Assembly (NCBI GenBank): GCA_963205105.1
Contig: CAUJJW010000299.1
Coordinates: 1-51,184, forward strand
Length of the DNA stretch: 51,184 bases
Direction: 5' to 3'
Origin: Verrucomicrobiota bacterium
GTDB taxonomy: Bacteria > Verrucomicrobiota > Verrucomicrobiia > Limisphaerales > CAIMTB01
Shown piece by piece: positions 8,679-17,152 of the stretch. The notes below the pieces were generated by a model. That model worked only from the letters and a program-made list of their open reading frames with translations. It had not been told where the DNA came from and did no database searches. Position 1 is the stretch's first letter; every line of letters begins with the position of its first letter. The translations under genes were made by a program, and so were the position numbers.

Positions 8679-9785
8679 TTACTGGAGCAGTTCGAGGATG
8701 CGGGCGACGTCGACATGCCGTCCCACGACATCGCGGATGATCTCGATCTTCTGGGTGTCGGCAGGTCGGGTCTTGACGTTCAAATCATGCACGCGCGAAG
8801 CGACCTGATAGCTGTCGCCCTCGGCGAGCAGGACGGGGAACGGCAACTCCCGGATGATGCGCATCACGGGGGCGGAGGGGCGGATGTTGTCGGTGAGAAT
8901 GATGCCTGACAGCGAGGCGGATCCCTCCGCGCGCCCCTGGGCGGCTCCGGCGGCGAGGAGAATGTCCTCGCGATCGCCGGGAGTGATCACCAGGGCCCCG
9001 GCGGTGAGGTGGTGCATGGCGTGATGGACGCTCATGGCGCCCATGACCACGCGACCGACGATGTGATTGATGCCCGCGTTGGAATTCAGAACATCCGCCT
9101 CCAACTCCTCACGGATCGCCGCCACGGTCGGGCAGGACAGGATGGGTTGGTGGGGAATGACGCCGAGCAATTCCAGTCCCCGGCGTTTGAAGCCTTTCCG
9201 GGCAAAATTCGAGATGTAATCGATCTTCTCGGGCAGGACCTTGTTGAGGATGACGCCGATGATTTCGACGCCTTCCTTCTCGAAGAGCGCCTGGTTCAGG
9301 GCGACTTCGTCGATCGGTTTGCCGATGCCGCCCTGGCTGACGATCACCACCTTGGCATTCAGCAGGCGGGCGACGGTGGCGTTGGAGAGGTCGAACACGG
9401 AACCGACCCCGGCATGGCCCGTGCCTTCGACGACAACGAAGTCCTTTTCCCAGGAGACCCGGTCGAAGGCCCGTTCGATCCGCCGGACCAGCACTTCGTT
9501 GTTGGCGCTTTCGAGATAGCGGCGGGTGAAGTCCGGTTCGACCGCGATGGGGCTCATGTCGACCAGCGGCGCCTCGATCTGGTAGACGCGCTGCATGAGA
9601 TAGGAATCCTCGTCGATCTTCTGCTCCTCGATTTCGACGAACCGCTGGCCGACGGGTTTGATGTACCCGATGCGGGGATGGTGTTGCTGCAAGGCCGAAA
9701 GAAGTCCGAGTGCCGACGTCGTTTTGCCGTCGTTCATCCGGGTGGCCGCCACGAAGACCCGTGGGGTACTGCTGTTTTTCGGCAT
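8679..9785 (-). CDS. P-loop (BioD-like) / DRTGG-domain protein, stand-alone equivalent of the Pta N-terminal region
   Basis: This 368-residue protein corresponds to the N-terminal regulatory half of long phosphate acetyltransferases. Residues about 8-215 form a dethiobiotin-synthetase-like P-loop domain (FVAATRMNDGKTTSALGLL as Walker A; VVVEGTGHAGVGSV), and residues about 220-335 form a DRTGG domain (GRVVMGAMSVHHAMHHL, ALVITPGDREDILLAA, SLSGIILTDN). The catalytic phosphotransacetylase is the next gene upstream with a 9-base gap, so the two parts of long-form Pta are encoded as separate proteins in reversed gene order. In Escherichia coli Pta the corresponding domains have been linked to allosteric control; a regulatory or partner role here is inference. 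Confidence 0.85.
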   Translation of the reverse strand: MPKNSSTPRVFVAATRMNDGKTTSALGLLSALQQHHPRIGYIKPVGQRFVEIEEQKIDEDSYLMQRVYQIEAPLVDMSPIAVEPDFTRRYLESANNEVLVRRIERAFDRVSWEKDFVVVEGTGHAGVGSVFDLSNATVARLLNAKVVIVSQGGIGKPIDEVALNQALFEKEGVEIIGVILNKVLPEKIDYISNFARKGFKRRGLELLGVIPHQPILSCPTVAAIREELEADVLNSNAGINHIVGRVVMGAMSVHHAMHHLTAGALVITPGDREDILLAAGAAQGRAEGSASLSGIILTDNIRPSAPVMRIIRELPFPVLLAEGDSYQVASRVHDLNVKTRPADTQKIEIIRDVVGRHVDVARILELLQ

Positions 9786-9794
9786 CAGACGCGT

Positions 9795-10847
9795 CTAATC
9801 GCCGGGCAGAGCCTGCCCGGCTTCAGGGTAGAGGTTGGCGTACTCAATCGATTGCAGCCCCACGATCGCCGCCACTCCCAGGATGTCGTGAGCATTGGAT
9901 CCGCGCGAGACATCCGCCGCCGGTCGATCCAAACCCAACAGGATCTGTCCGTAGGCATTCCCGCGCGCAATATGCTGCACCATCTTGCTGGCGATGTTCC
10001 CCGCCCCCAAATCCGGAAAAATCAACACGTTCGCCCGGCCCGCCACCCGGCTGTCCGGCACCTTGCGGGCCGCGATTTCCGGGATCAACGCGGCGTCCAC
10101 CTGGAGCTCACCGTCGATGTCGATCTCCAACCGCTGCTCCCGGGCGCTTTGCTGGGCGAGAGCCGTCGCTGCCGCCACCCGTCCCACCGCTTCATGGCGG
10201 GAACTGCCCTTGGTTGAAAACGAGAGCATGGCCACCCGGGGCCGGGTTCCCAGCATCTGACGCGCCAGGCGTGCCGTCGAAATGGCAATTTCGGCCAACT
10301 GCTCGACGGTGGGTTCCGGAATGACACCGCAGTCGGCGAGGAACATGACGCCGTCCTCGCCGAACCGGGAATCCGGCACCTCGATGATCATGCAGCTCGA
10401 CGCGGTGGTCGACTTCGGCGCCACCTTGATGATCTGAAACAGCGGCCGCAGGACGCTCCCCGAAATCTCGCTGGTGCCCGAGACAAACCCGTCGGCCCCG
10501 TGCATGGCCACCATCATGGCGCCGAAATGATTCGGCTTAAGCAGCACACCGCGTGCGTCAGGCTCTTCGATACCCTTCAGCCGACGAAGCCGCTCGTAGC
10601 GAGCCACATAGGCATCCAGATCATCACTGCGTTCGGGATCGATGATCCGGATCCCTTCCACCGAGACATTCAGGCTCTCAGCAAGGGCTTTGATTTTGCC
10701 TCGGTCGCCCAGAAGGATGGGAACGCCCAGACGCAACGAATGGAACTGACGCGCCGCCAGCAGCACCCGCGGTTCGTTCCCTTCCGGGAAGACGATCCGC
10801 TTGGGATGCCGTTGCAGTTTGTCGATGACGCTCGCAATGAAGCGCAT
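9795..10847 (-). CDS. pta: phosphate acetyltransferase (catalytic domain protein)
   Basis: A 350-residue PTA_PTB-family enzyme interconverting acetyl-CoA plus Pi and acetyl phosphate plus CoA. Conserved segments include RIVFPEGNEPRVLLAA near the N-terminus, DGFVSGTSEISGSVLRP, AMLSFSTKGSSRHE, and VLIFPDLGAGNIASKMVQ in the C-terminal half. It is the short form, lacking the P-loop/DRTGG region, which is the following gene. No acetate kinase gene is in the window. The htrA-like gene ends 44 bases upstream on the same strand. A phosphate butyryltransferase assignment is possible but the context with the DRTGG protein favours Pta. Confidence 0.93.
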   Translation of the reverse strand: MRFIASVIDKLQRHPKRIVFPEGNEPRVLLAARQFHSLRLGVPILLGDRGKIKALAESLNVSVEGIRIIDPERSDDLDAYVARYERLRRLKGIEEPDARGVLLKPNHFGAMMVAMHGADGFVSGTSEISGSVLRPLFQIIKVAPKSTTASSCMIIEVPDSRFGEDGVMFLADCGVIPEPTVEQLAEIAISTARLARQMLGTRPRVAMLSFSTKGSSRHEAVGRVAAATALAQQSAREQRLEIDIDGELQVDAALIPEIAARKVPDSRVAGRANVLIFPDLGAGNIASKMVQHIARGNAYGQILLGLDRPAADVSRGSNAHDILGVAAIVGLQSIEYANLYPEAGQALPGD

Positions 10848-10891
10848 GGCCCGGGCTGTCTAACGCACCTACCCCCCCGCCGCAATCGGGA

Positions 10892-12382
10892 TCATTCCCC
10901 GACTTCCTTGAGCACCCGGAAACTCCGGCCCCGTTCTCCAACGATCGTGACGCTGATCCCCTTCTTCAGGTCGCCGTCATTCATCACTGTGCGGAACTCT
11001 TTGGGAGTGCGCACCGGCCGGCGGTTGACCTTGGTGATGACGTCGCCCGCCTGGATCTGTTGTTCGGCTGCCGGACTGTCTTCCGCCACCTCCACCACCA
11101 GAACTCCTTCGCCAGGTTCCAGCTCCAGGTTCTTGGCGGTCTTGGCGTCCAGTTCCCGGACCGTCAACCCGGCCCCGGAGGCCGTATCCGGCTCCACTGG
11201 AGCGCGTCGAGACGGCCGCATCATGGCCATCCGATCCTCGGGCAGTTCACCAGGGGTCAACGCGATCTGCATCTTCTTGTCGCCGCGGTACACCTCGACC
11301 TGGATCGGCTTGCCGACGGCCTTTCGACTGACCAGTCGTTTCAGATCGACCACATCCCGCACCACCTGACCGTCGATCCCCACGATCACATCCTGGGTCT
11401 CGAGATCCGAACCCCAGGAAGGTCCGTCACGGAGAATGCGAACCACCACAACGCCTTCCTTCACAGGAACATCCGCCGGGGTGGTGTCCGCCGTTTCGCC
11501 GACGGTCTCAATGTTCACCCCGAGCCAGGCGCGGGTGAAACGGCCCTTCTCGATCAACTGCTCTGCGACTTCACGGGCGAGATTCACCGGCACCGCGAAA
11601 CCGATCCCGGTGTTCATGCCCCGGATCATGGAATTGATGCCGATCACTTCACCTTCGATATTCACCAACGGGCCGCCGCTGTTGCCCGGATTGATGCTCG
11701 CGTCGGTCTGGAGGAAATCCTGATCCATCATCACCGCATCGAGCATCACGCGTCGGCCCTTCGCGCTCACGTGACCAAAGGTCACGCTGTAATCGAGTTC
11801 GAAAGGCGCCCCAATCGCGATCGCGAACTCACCCACCCGAACCTTCGCGGAATCCCCCAGTCGTGCCGCCGGCAGATTGGTGGCGTTGACCTTCAGAACC
11901 GCGATGTCCGACTCGCTGTCCACGCCCTTCACTTCCGCCTCCAATCGGCGGCCATCCTTCAAGCGCACCTCGATCTTCTCGGCATCCTTCACCACGTGCC
12001 CGTTGGTCAGGATGTATCCGTCCTCGCGAAACACGACGCCTGAACCTTGCTCAGGGAAGTAGTCCGGCGGAGGCGTGCGTCGCGGACGGCTGCGCTCGCG
12101 ATCCATGCGTTCCTGGAGTTCCTTCTGCATTTCCTCGGGCAGGAACTGAAAGAAACTGCTGCCCGCCTCCTTCTCCACGTCCTCCTTGGGCCGGACCCGC
12201 ACCACCACGACCGCCGGCGACACGCTCTCGGCCACTTCCACAAACGCGGCGTTGAGTTTCCGAACCAGCTCCAACTCCGGGGAGGCCGCCGACACCGCGG
12301 ACGTGGTCGCAACCCACATCAGCGCCGCCACCCCCACCACCAGCCAGCTCCACCCGAGCTTCGTCGTGTTCCCGCAATTCAT
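10892..12382 (-). CDS. periplasmic serine protease of the HtrA/DegP family with two PDZ domains
   Basis: There are 496 residues from the ATG at 12382 (a GTG seven codons upstream is the only longer option). A signal peptide covers about residues 8-34 (LVVGVAALMWVATTSAVSAA). The trypsin-like domain carries the complete triad: His129 in TNGHVV, Asp159 in SESDIAVL, Ser235 in GNSGGPL. Two PDZ domains follow (about 290-385 and 405-495; GVVVVRILRDGPSWGSDL and GVLVVEVAEDSPAAEQQI mark them). The family degrades or refolds misfolded envelope proteins. A basic, proline-containing insert (RSRPRRTPPP, near residue 90) lies in the LA-loop region, where family members vary. The gene diverges from pcm. Confidence 0.95.
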   Translation of the reverse strand: MNCGNTTKLGWSWLVVGVAALMWVATTSAVSAASPELELVRKLNAAFVEVAESVSPAVVVVRVRPKEDVEKEAGSSFFQFLPEEMQKELQERMDRERSRPRRTPPPDYFPEQGSGVVFREDGYILTNGHVVKDAEKIEVRLKDGRRLEAEVKGVDSESDIAVLKVNATNLPAARLGDSAKVRVGEFAIAIGAPFELDYSVTFGHVSAKGRRVMLDAVMMDQDFLQTDASINPGNSGGPLVNIEGEVIGINSMIRGMNTGIGFAVPVNLAREVAEQLIEKGRFTRAWLGVNIETVGETADTTPADVPVKEGVVVVRILRDGPSWGSDLETQDVIVGIDGQVVRDVVDLKRLVSRKAVGKPIQVEVYRGDKKMQIALTPGELPEDRMAMMRPSRRAPVEPDTASGAGLTVRELDAKTAKNLELEPGEGVLVVEVAEDSPAAEQQIQAGDVITKVNRRPVRTPKEFRTVMNDGDLKKGISVTIVGERGRSFRVLKEVGE

Positions 12383-12704
12383 GGCCTGATGTCTAGCAGT
12401 CACCGGCCGCCGCGCAAAGAGCCAGGTTCATCCGGCCACCCGGTTTCGGATGGGTCCACCAACCGCTCCGTTCCTGCCCAAAGACTTGGACACTCATCGT
12501 TGCGCCCCACCCCATCGGTTGCGGGGGGATGATCAAGGCAACCACTGTGTTGAACTTCCCCACTTCAGCCTCGTCCACGCCCGTCCCGGCAGCTAGGGTT
12601 GCACCGTGCTGAAAGGCAGCTGGCACCGACGCACCCCCAGAAGGTTCCTGGGGGCCGATGGGCATCCACCCGCGAGCAGCGTTCCCCCGAGCGATCCACC
12701 GTCG
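12383..12704. other. divergent intergenic region, no gene seen
   Basis: These 322 bases separate the start of the HtrA-like gene (minus) from the chosen start of the methyltransferase gene (plus). The frame of the methyltransferase is open from 12606, so its start could lie further left. I see no convincing small gene, repeat or terminator; promoters for both genes are expected here but no clear -35/-10 pair stands out. Confidence 0.5.
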
Positions 12705-13439
12705 ATGGCGAACAACCCACCCTCTCGTCCCGAGGACACGGGAGAGGGTCAGAACTCCGACCTCCGGTTCCAAGCCGACCGGGAAGCCATGGTTCGCGAT
12801 CAACTCACCTCCCCGGGCCGACACATCACCCATCCTCGGGTCCTCAGCGCCATGGCACGTATTCCCCGCCATGAATTCGTGCCCGCCCCCTACGCAGCCG
12901 AGGCCTACGCCGACCACCCGCTGCCCATCGGCCACCACCAGACCATCTCGCAGCCCTTCATCGTCGCCTTCATGACCGAGGCTCTCGATCCCCAACCGAA
13001 TCATCGGATTCTCGAAATCGGCACCGGTTCGGGATACCAGACCGCAGTCCTTGCCTCCCTGGTGCGGGAAATCCACACGCTCGAAATCGTTCCCGAGCTC
13101 GCCCAGTCCGCCACCGCAACCCTGCGGCGTCTCGGCATCCGCAACGTCACCGTCCACCCATGCGACGGCAACTTCGGCTGGCCCGACGCCGCGCCCTATG
13201 ACCGCATCCTGGTCGGCTGCGCGCCGAATCAAATCCCCAGCCCGCTGATGGATCAGTTGCGGGACGGCGGTCGAATGATCCTCCCGGTGGGTAACCTCGA
13301 CCAGGGCCAGGATCTGGTGGTGCTGGAGAAACACGGGTCACGCATCGAGACCCGCCATGTGCTTCCGGTCCGCTTCGTTCCCATGACAGGCGGAGGGTTT
13401 GCCGGTGGGCCGGCCACCGGCCCGGACCATCACCCTTAG
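12705..13439 (+). CDS. pcm: protein-L-isoaspartate O-methyltransferase
   Basis: From the ATG at 12705 the protein has 244 residues; the conserved core begins about residue 25 (ADREAMVRDQL) and a later ATG at that motif is also possible. The enzyme uses S-adenosylmethionine to methylate isoaspartyl residues in aged proteins, starting their repair. Diagnostic features are IPRHEFVPAPYAAEAY, the substrate-side motif PLPIGHHQTISQPFIVAFM, and the SAM-binding motif I ILEIGTGSGYQTAVLA, followed by LDQGQDLVVLEK. The last four bases overlap the convergent histidine kinase gene. Confidence 0.93.
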   Translation: MANNPPSRPEDTGEGQNSDLRFQADREAMVRDQLTSPGRHITHPRVLSAMARIPRHEFVPAPYAAEAYADHPLPIGHHQTISQPFIVAFMTEALDPQPNHRILEIGTGSGYQTAVLASLVREIHTLEIVPELAQSATATLRRLGIRNVTVHPCDGNFGWPDAAPYDRILVGCAPNQIPSPLMDQLRDGGRMILPVGNLDQGQDLVVLEKHGSRIETRHVLPVRFVPMTGGGFAGGPATGPDHHP

Positions 13440-14938
13440 CCGAGGGTGAATCGAAATTCGACGCCTCCCGTCAGGGGAGCCTCGGCCCAGATTTGTCCGC
13501 GGTGACGATCCACGATGCGTTGGACGACGACCAAGCCCAGGCGGGTCCCGGAAGCCGACTCCAGGTACCCGGACAAATCCCGACCGCTGAGGACCCTTCC
13601 CACCCAACTTCGGTCCAAGCCCACCCCGTTATCCCGGACGAAAAACGTGCGCTCTCCCGCGGGCCCCACCTCCGACGTGGTTCCCACTTCGATGCGTGCA
13701 CCGGGGCTGTTCCTCGAAAACTTCCAGGCATTGCCCAGCAGGTTGGCGAGCAGGACCCGGAGCAGCCGGGAATCCCCGACCACCGACATCCGGGGCTCCA
13801 CTGAGACACGAATGGACCGTCCGGGCTCGACCTCGGTGAAACCGTCCAGAATTTCAACTGCCAGCGCGCTGAGGTCGATGCGCTCCAGCTCCAGAGGCTT
13901 CTGCTTCAGTTCGTGCAACCAGCCGAAGCACTCGATCAACCGCATCATCCGAACCCCGGATCGCATCATCCAATCGACTTCGCGCCGCACATTGGCGGGG
14001 ATCGACTCCGGCGGTTCCATGCCCAGGACCACCTTCACCTCCGTCAGACCGATCTGGGCGCTCCTGAATTGATGCCCGACCGCGAATGAAAGCATCTCCA
14101 GCTCCCGCTTGAATTCGCTGAACTCCGAGGTCACCAGCAACAACCGACTGCCCATCGTTTCATTGGCTTTGGTGAGCTCCTCCAGATGGTGGCCTTCCGC
14201 ATGGACATCCCGGCGAACCGTCAGGAGATGGGCAATCGTGCCATGGGGACCACGCACACCCAGCACCCACTGCTCCGCCCGCCTCGGCCCACCCTCGGTG
14301 CCCGGGCCGGCACAGTCCGCCCGCCAGCTGCCTCCCGTCCTGATGACTTCCCTCAGCTTTTCCCGTTCACCGGCGTCCGTCCCCGCCCATTCCAGCGGAT
14401 CCAGCCGATGCCCCAACACCTGTCCCGGGACCTTCCCGACCGACCGGCAGTACCCCGGCCCCGCCCATTGCACCCGAAGCCCCCTGTCCATCACGACCAC
14501 ACCATCGTCGGACTTGCCCAGTTGCTGGATCGCCCGCCCCCATTGCCCCGCCCAGTAAGCTCCCTGCTGGTCCTCGCCATCCTTCAACTGCTGCACGGCC
14601 AAGGCCACGGCAACCACGCTCGACACACCCAGGAGCAGAGCGCCACCCGCCGCCCATCGTCCGAGAAAAGGAAGGACCACTGCCAGCCCCCCCAGGAAAC
14701 CCGCCAAAAGCGCCCACCACGGAAATCCCATCCACCACGTCCGCCAGGGGGGCCCAGCCCCACCTCGAACCGGATCACGCCCCGTGCTTCCGGCACTCGC
14801 CGCCTCCTGGCAGGCACCACCTCCCCCCACCAGCTCACCCGAGTCCCCGGCAGTGTCCCGCCGGCTTAACGGGACTCCCGACGGACCTCTGTCACCCTGC
14901 ACTCCGAACCGCGTCCCGGTGGGAACTGTGGCCTGCAT
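13436..14938 (-). CDS. membrane sensor histidine kinase with PAS-like domain and atypical H-box
   Basis: Five hundred residues. A Gly/Arg-rich cytoplasmic N-terminus (1-65) precedes two membrane helices (about 68-92 and 96-115), then a PAS-like domain (about 140-255, GVVVMDRGLRVQWAGPGYC), a short coiled coil, the dimerisation helix with His289 in FAVGHQFRSAQ, and an HATPase domain: N-box LLANLLGNAWKFSRNSP, G1 VRDNGVGLD, G2 near GTRLGLVVVQRIVDRH. The arrangement resembles phytochrome-type kinases, whose H-box is usually S-H-D-L-R-x-P; here it is G-H-Q-F-R-S-A, so the Asp and Pro are replaced. The signal is unknown. No response regulator is adjacent. A second kinase gene ends 108 bases upstream on the same strand. 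Confidence 0.88.
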   Translation of the reverse strand: MQATVPTGTRFGVQGDRGPSGVPLSRRDTAGDSGELVGGGGACQEAASAGSTGRDPVRGGAGPPWRTWWMGFPWWALLAGFLGGLAVVLPFLGRWAAGGALLLGVSSVVAVALAVQQLKDGEDQQGAYWAGQWGRAIQQLGKSDDGVVVMDRGLRVQWAGPGYCRSVGKVPGQVLGHRLDPLEWAGTDAGEREKLREVIRTGGSWRADCAGPGTEGGPRRAEQWVLGVRGPHGTIAHLLTVRRDVHAEGHHLEELTKANETMGSRLLLVTSEFSEFKRELEMLSFAVGHQFRSAQIGLTEVKVVLGMEPPESIPANVRREVDWMMRSGVRMMRLIECFGWLHELKQKPLELERIDLSALAVEILDGFTEVEPGRSIRVSVEPRMSVVGDSRLLRVLLANLLGNAWKFSRNSPGARIEVGTTSEVGPAGERTFFVRDNGVGLDRSWVGRVLSGRDLSGYLESASGTRLGLVVVQRIVDRHRGQIWAEAPLTGGVEFRFTLG

Positions 14939-15046
14939 GAGGTCATAAGATTACCAAAAGCAGAACCTCTCCGTGAATCGGGGAAACTACTGAGATCACC
15001 CCAGCGCAACCGCGTGCCTCTTTTCTCATAAAAAAAGTGCTTATCC

Positions 15047-16753
15047 TCACAAAAATCCCTGGGTGGGGCGCGGGGTGGACTCGGCGGAATGGACCGGAAG
15101 TCGCGCCAAAACCACGGTCCCGGCGCCATCGCTCATGACGTCCAGTTCCCCGCCCAGTTGACGCAGGCGCTCGCGCATGCCGGAGATCCCTACCCCGACC
15201 GAGGTACCGCGACGTAACTGATCCAACCGGTCCGGGGCGATGCCCTTCCCGTCGTCTTTCACCTCCAGTTCGATGCTGCCTCCCACCGAGCGGAGCATGA
15301 CCTGGGCCGTCGCGCTTCCCGAATGCCGGTTCACGTTCAGCAGCGCTTCCTGGGCCACGCGGAACAGGGCCATTTCCGCGTCCTGCCCCAGTCGGCCAAG
15401 ATCCCTGCCGCAGACACACTCCAGCTTCAGACCCGAGCGTTTGGCCAATTCCTTGACGTATTCCTCAAGCGCTGCCGGGAGCCCCATTTCGTCCAGCATC
15501 GGAGGGTGCAGCCCGTAGGAGAGTGTCCGCACATCGCGGGTGCAACCCTCCACCAGGGTCTGGCATTCCTCCAGGGCTTCGATCCATCCGCCATTGCCGT
15601 CTTTCGCGGACCGAAGGGCTTCGGACAAGCCGAGGCTGATCGCCACCAATCCCTGGGCGGTCGTGTCATGCAACTCGCGCGCGATGTTCCTTCGCTCCTC
15701 GTCCTGAAGTCGCAGAAACCTCCCGGACAGTCGGCGCAGCGATTCCTCGGCCTCCACCTGTCTCGTCATGTCACGGGCAACCCCCAGCAGCCCCGTCAGT
15801 CGTCCCGACTCATCCCGAATCGGTTCCTTCCTGAGGAAATAATGCCGGCGCTGACCGCCGACCAAGAGCGGCACATCGAATTCGCAGCGCTGCCCCGATT
15901 GCAGCACCTGCTGGTCCGAAGCCTCCAACGTGGCCGCGATGCCCGACGGGAGGATATCGTGGTTGGTCCGGCCCAGGATCGAATCGATGGGTTGGCCCAG
16001 CACCCGTGCGCCGGATTCATTGATCAAGAGGTAACGGCACTTGAGATCCTTCGCGAAAATCGCGTCGGAAGCGCTGCGGAGCACCGCCTGCAACAAATCC
16101 TGTTGCTGCCGTCGATCCGCTTCCGCCGCCAACCGGCGGGAGATGTTGCGTGCCATCACCAGGACCGCCTGACGCCCCTGGTACTCCATCGGAACCGCCG
16201 TCACCTCCACCGGCACCTCCGCGCCATCCGGCCGCTGGATCATCCCTTGAATCGGATCCATCGCCTTGCCTTCCCGACGCAACCGCTCCATCCGGCTTTG
16301 CACCTGCGCGCGCATCGACGGGATCACGTGGCGGATCACTTCCTGGCCCAGGACCTCCGACGCGTCCTTCACCTCGAGCAACCGGCAGAGCCCGGTGTTG
16401 GCAAATGCGTAGCGCCCATCCGACTCAATGAAGATCGCGTCAGGCGCCGCCTCCACCACCGTCCGGAACGCTGACTCCGCCCGCACCAACTCCTGGTGCA
16501 CCTTTTGGACCCGCATCGACCACCGTCGCAACAGGAAGAACAACAGCACCGCCGTCGCGAATACGAAGAACAACCCCTTCAGCGTCGTTGCCCATCGGTG
16601 AACCGCCGGCGATGTCAGCCACCGGTCCACCAGCCCGTCCGACGTCAAAATCCAAACACCCGCCGTGACGGCATAGATCCACGTCACCCTGCCGGGCATC
16701 GACCAAAGATCAGGGTCGCCCGACACACGCTTTTCCAGCGATGGAGTGTCCAT
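15047..16753 (-). CDS. PAS-containing sensor histidine kinase of the NarX/UhpB (HisKA_3) class
   Basis: There are 568 residues from the ATG at 16753 (MDTPSLEKR). Two membrane helices lie at about 25-40 and 58-80 (TLKGLFFVFATAVLLFFLL), then two PAS domains: about 95-210 (AAPDAIFIESDGRYAFANTG) and about 215-340 (SASDAIFAKDLKCRYLLINE). The HisKA_3 dimerisation motif is ERRNIARELHDTTAQGL with the phosphorylated His at about 362, followed by SYGLHPPMLDEMGLPAAL and the ATP-binding domain (NVNRHSGSA, VKDDGKGI, GVGISGMRERLRQLGGEL). Kinases of this class normally phosphorylate LuxR/NarL-type response regulators, and none is encoded in the window. Its promoter region contains two copies of a dispersed hairpin element. 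Confidence 0.92.
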   Translation of the reverse strand: MDTPSLEKRVSGDPDLWSMPGRVTWIYAVTAGVWILTSDGLVDRWLTSPAVHRWATTLKGLFFVFATAVLLFFLLRRWSMRVQKVHQELVRAESAFRTVVEAAPDAIFIESDGRYAFANTGLCRLLEVKDASEVLGQEVIRHVIPSMRAQVQSRMERLRREGKAMDPIQGMIQRPDGAEVPVEVTAVPMEYQGRQAVLVMARNISRRLAAEADRRQQQDLLQAVLRSASDAIFAKDLKCRYLLINESGARVLGQPIDSILGRTNHDILPSGIAATLEASDQQVLQSGQRCEFDVPLLVGGQRRHYFLRKEPIRDESGRLTGLLGVARDMTRQVEAEESLRRLSGRFLRLQDEERRNIARELHDTTAQGLVAISLGLSEALRSAKDGNGGWIEALEECQTLVEGCTRDVRTLSYGLHPPMLDEMGLPAALEEYVKELAKRSGLKLECVCGRDLGRLGQDAEMALFRVAQEALLNVNRHSGSATAQVMLRSVGGSIELEVKDDGKGIAPDRLDQLRRGTSVGVGISGMRERLRQLGGELDVMSDGAGTVVLARLPVHSAESTPRPTQGFL

Positions 16754-16856
16754 AGAATGGGAAGTCCGCTGCTCATGCCGATTTCCCCCCGCAATAGCGA
16801 GCACTTAGCCAACGATTCGTTGGCTTAGCCGCGAATCCCAGCCCGTCCGCCCTCTC

Positions 16857-16940
16857 CATGAACCGGTCGTCCGTAGCGGCGGGCGTCCCGCCTGCCGTAG
16901 AGAGGGGCGTCCCGCCCCCCGGAGTCCAGCCTGGTTCATG
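16857..16940. repeat. hairpin element family A, copy 1
   Basis: An 84-base element bounded by an imperfect 10-base inverted repeat (CATGAACCGG on the left, CTGGTTCATG on the right) enclosing a perfect hairpin GGCGGG-CGT-CCCGCC and a second G-run/C-run hairpin joined by TGCCGTAGAG. It lies in the divergent promoter region between the NarX-like kinase and pdxH, and a second copy begins 120 bases further on. Further copies are at 16977, 28444 and 50823, with a shortened inverted one near 36166. Confidence 0.85.
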
Positions 16941-16976
16941 GTCGGTGAGCATGGCGCCTGCGCCAACGCCGCTTCC

Positions 16977-17056
16977 CATGAACCGGTCGTCCGTAGCGGC
17001 GGGCGTCCCGCCTGCCGTAGAGGGGGGCGTCCCGCCCCCCGGAATCCCGGTTCATG
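16977..17056. repeat. hairpin element family A, copy 2 (best copy)
   Basis: An 80-base element with perfect 10-base terminal inverted repeats CATGAACCGG/CCGGTTCATG. Inside are two hairpins: 16998-17012 (stem GGCGGG/CCCGCC, loop CGT) and 17022-17040 (stem GGGGGGC/GCCCCCC, loop GTCCC). A single strand could therefore fold into a cloverleaf-like form. It sits about 100 bases before pdxH in direct orientation to copy 1. Confidence 0.88.
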
Positions 17057-17152
17057 GCCCGAGAGCAGGTCGGCCTCGAACAGGTTCCCCGGACCTGTCG
17101 ACCTTCGATTCCTCATCTTGCCCCGAACCACCCCGCGCCCGACACTGCCCGC

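Noticed and set aside
12599..12704. Longer N-terminus for the isoaspartate methyltransferase from 12606
   Set aside because: The extra 33 residues are Arg/Pro-rich and not family-like; the ATG at 12705 or a later one is more likely, though the exact start remains open.
12393..13334. A 313-codon minus-strand frame opposite pcm
   Set aside because: Antisense to conserved methyltransferase motifs; no recognisable protein features.
14939..15046. Promoter for the phytochrome-like kinase (TAATCT preceded by TG, with TTCACG upstream)
   Set aside because: The spacing would give an almost leaderless message and the match is weak; the A/T-rich gap is noted but not called.
16801..17150. Possible CRISPR array suggested by the two similar 80-base units
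   Set aside because: Only two units, each internally palindromic and longer than CRISPR repeats, with other copies scattered singly; no cas genes.
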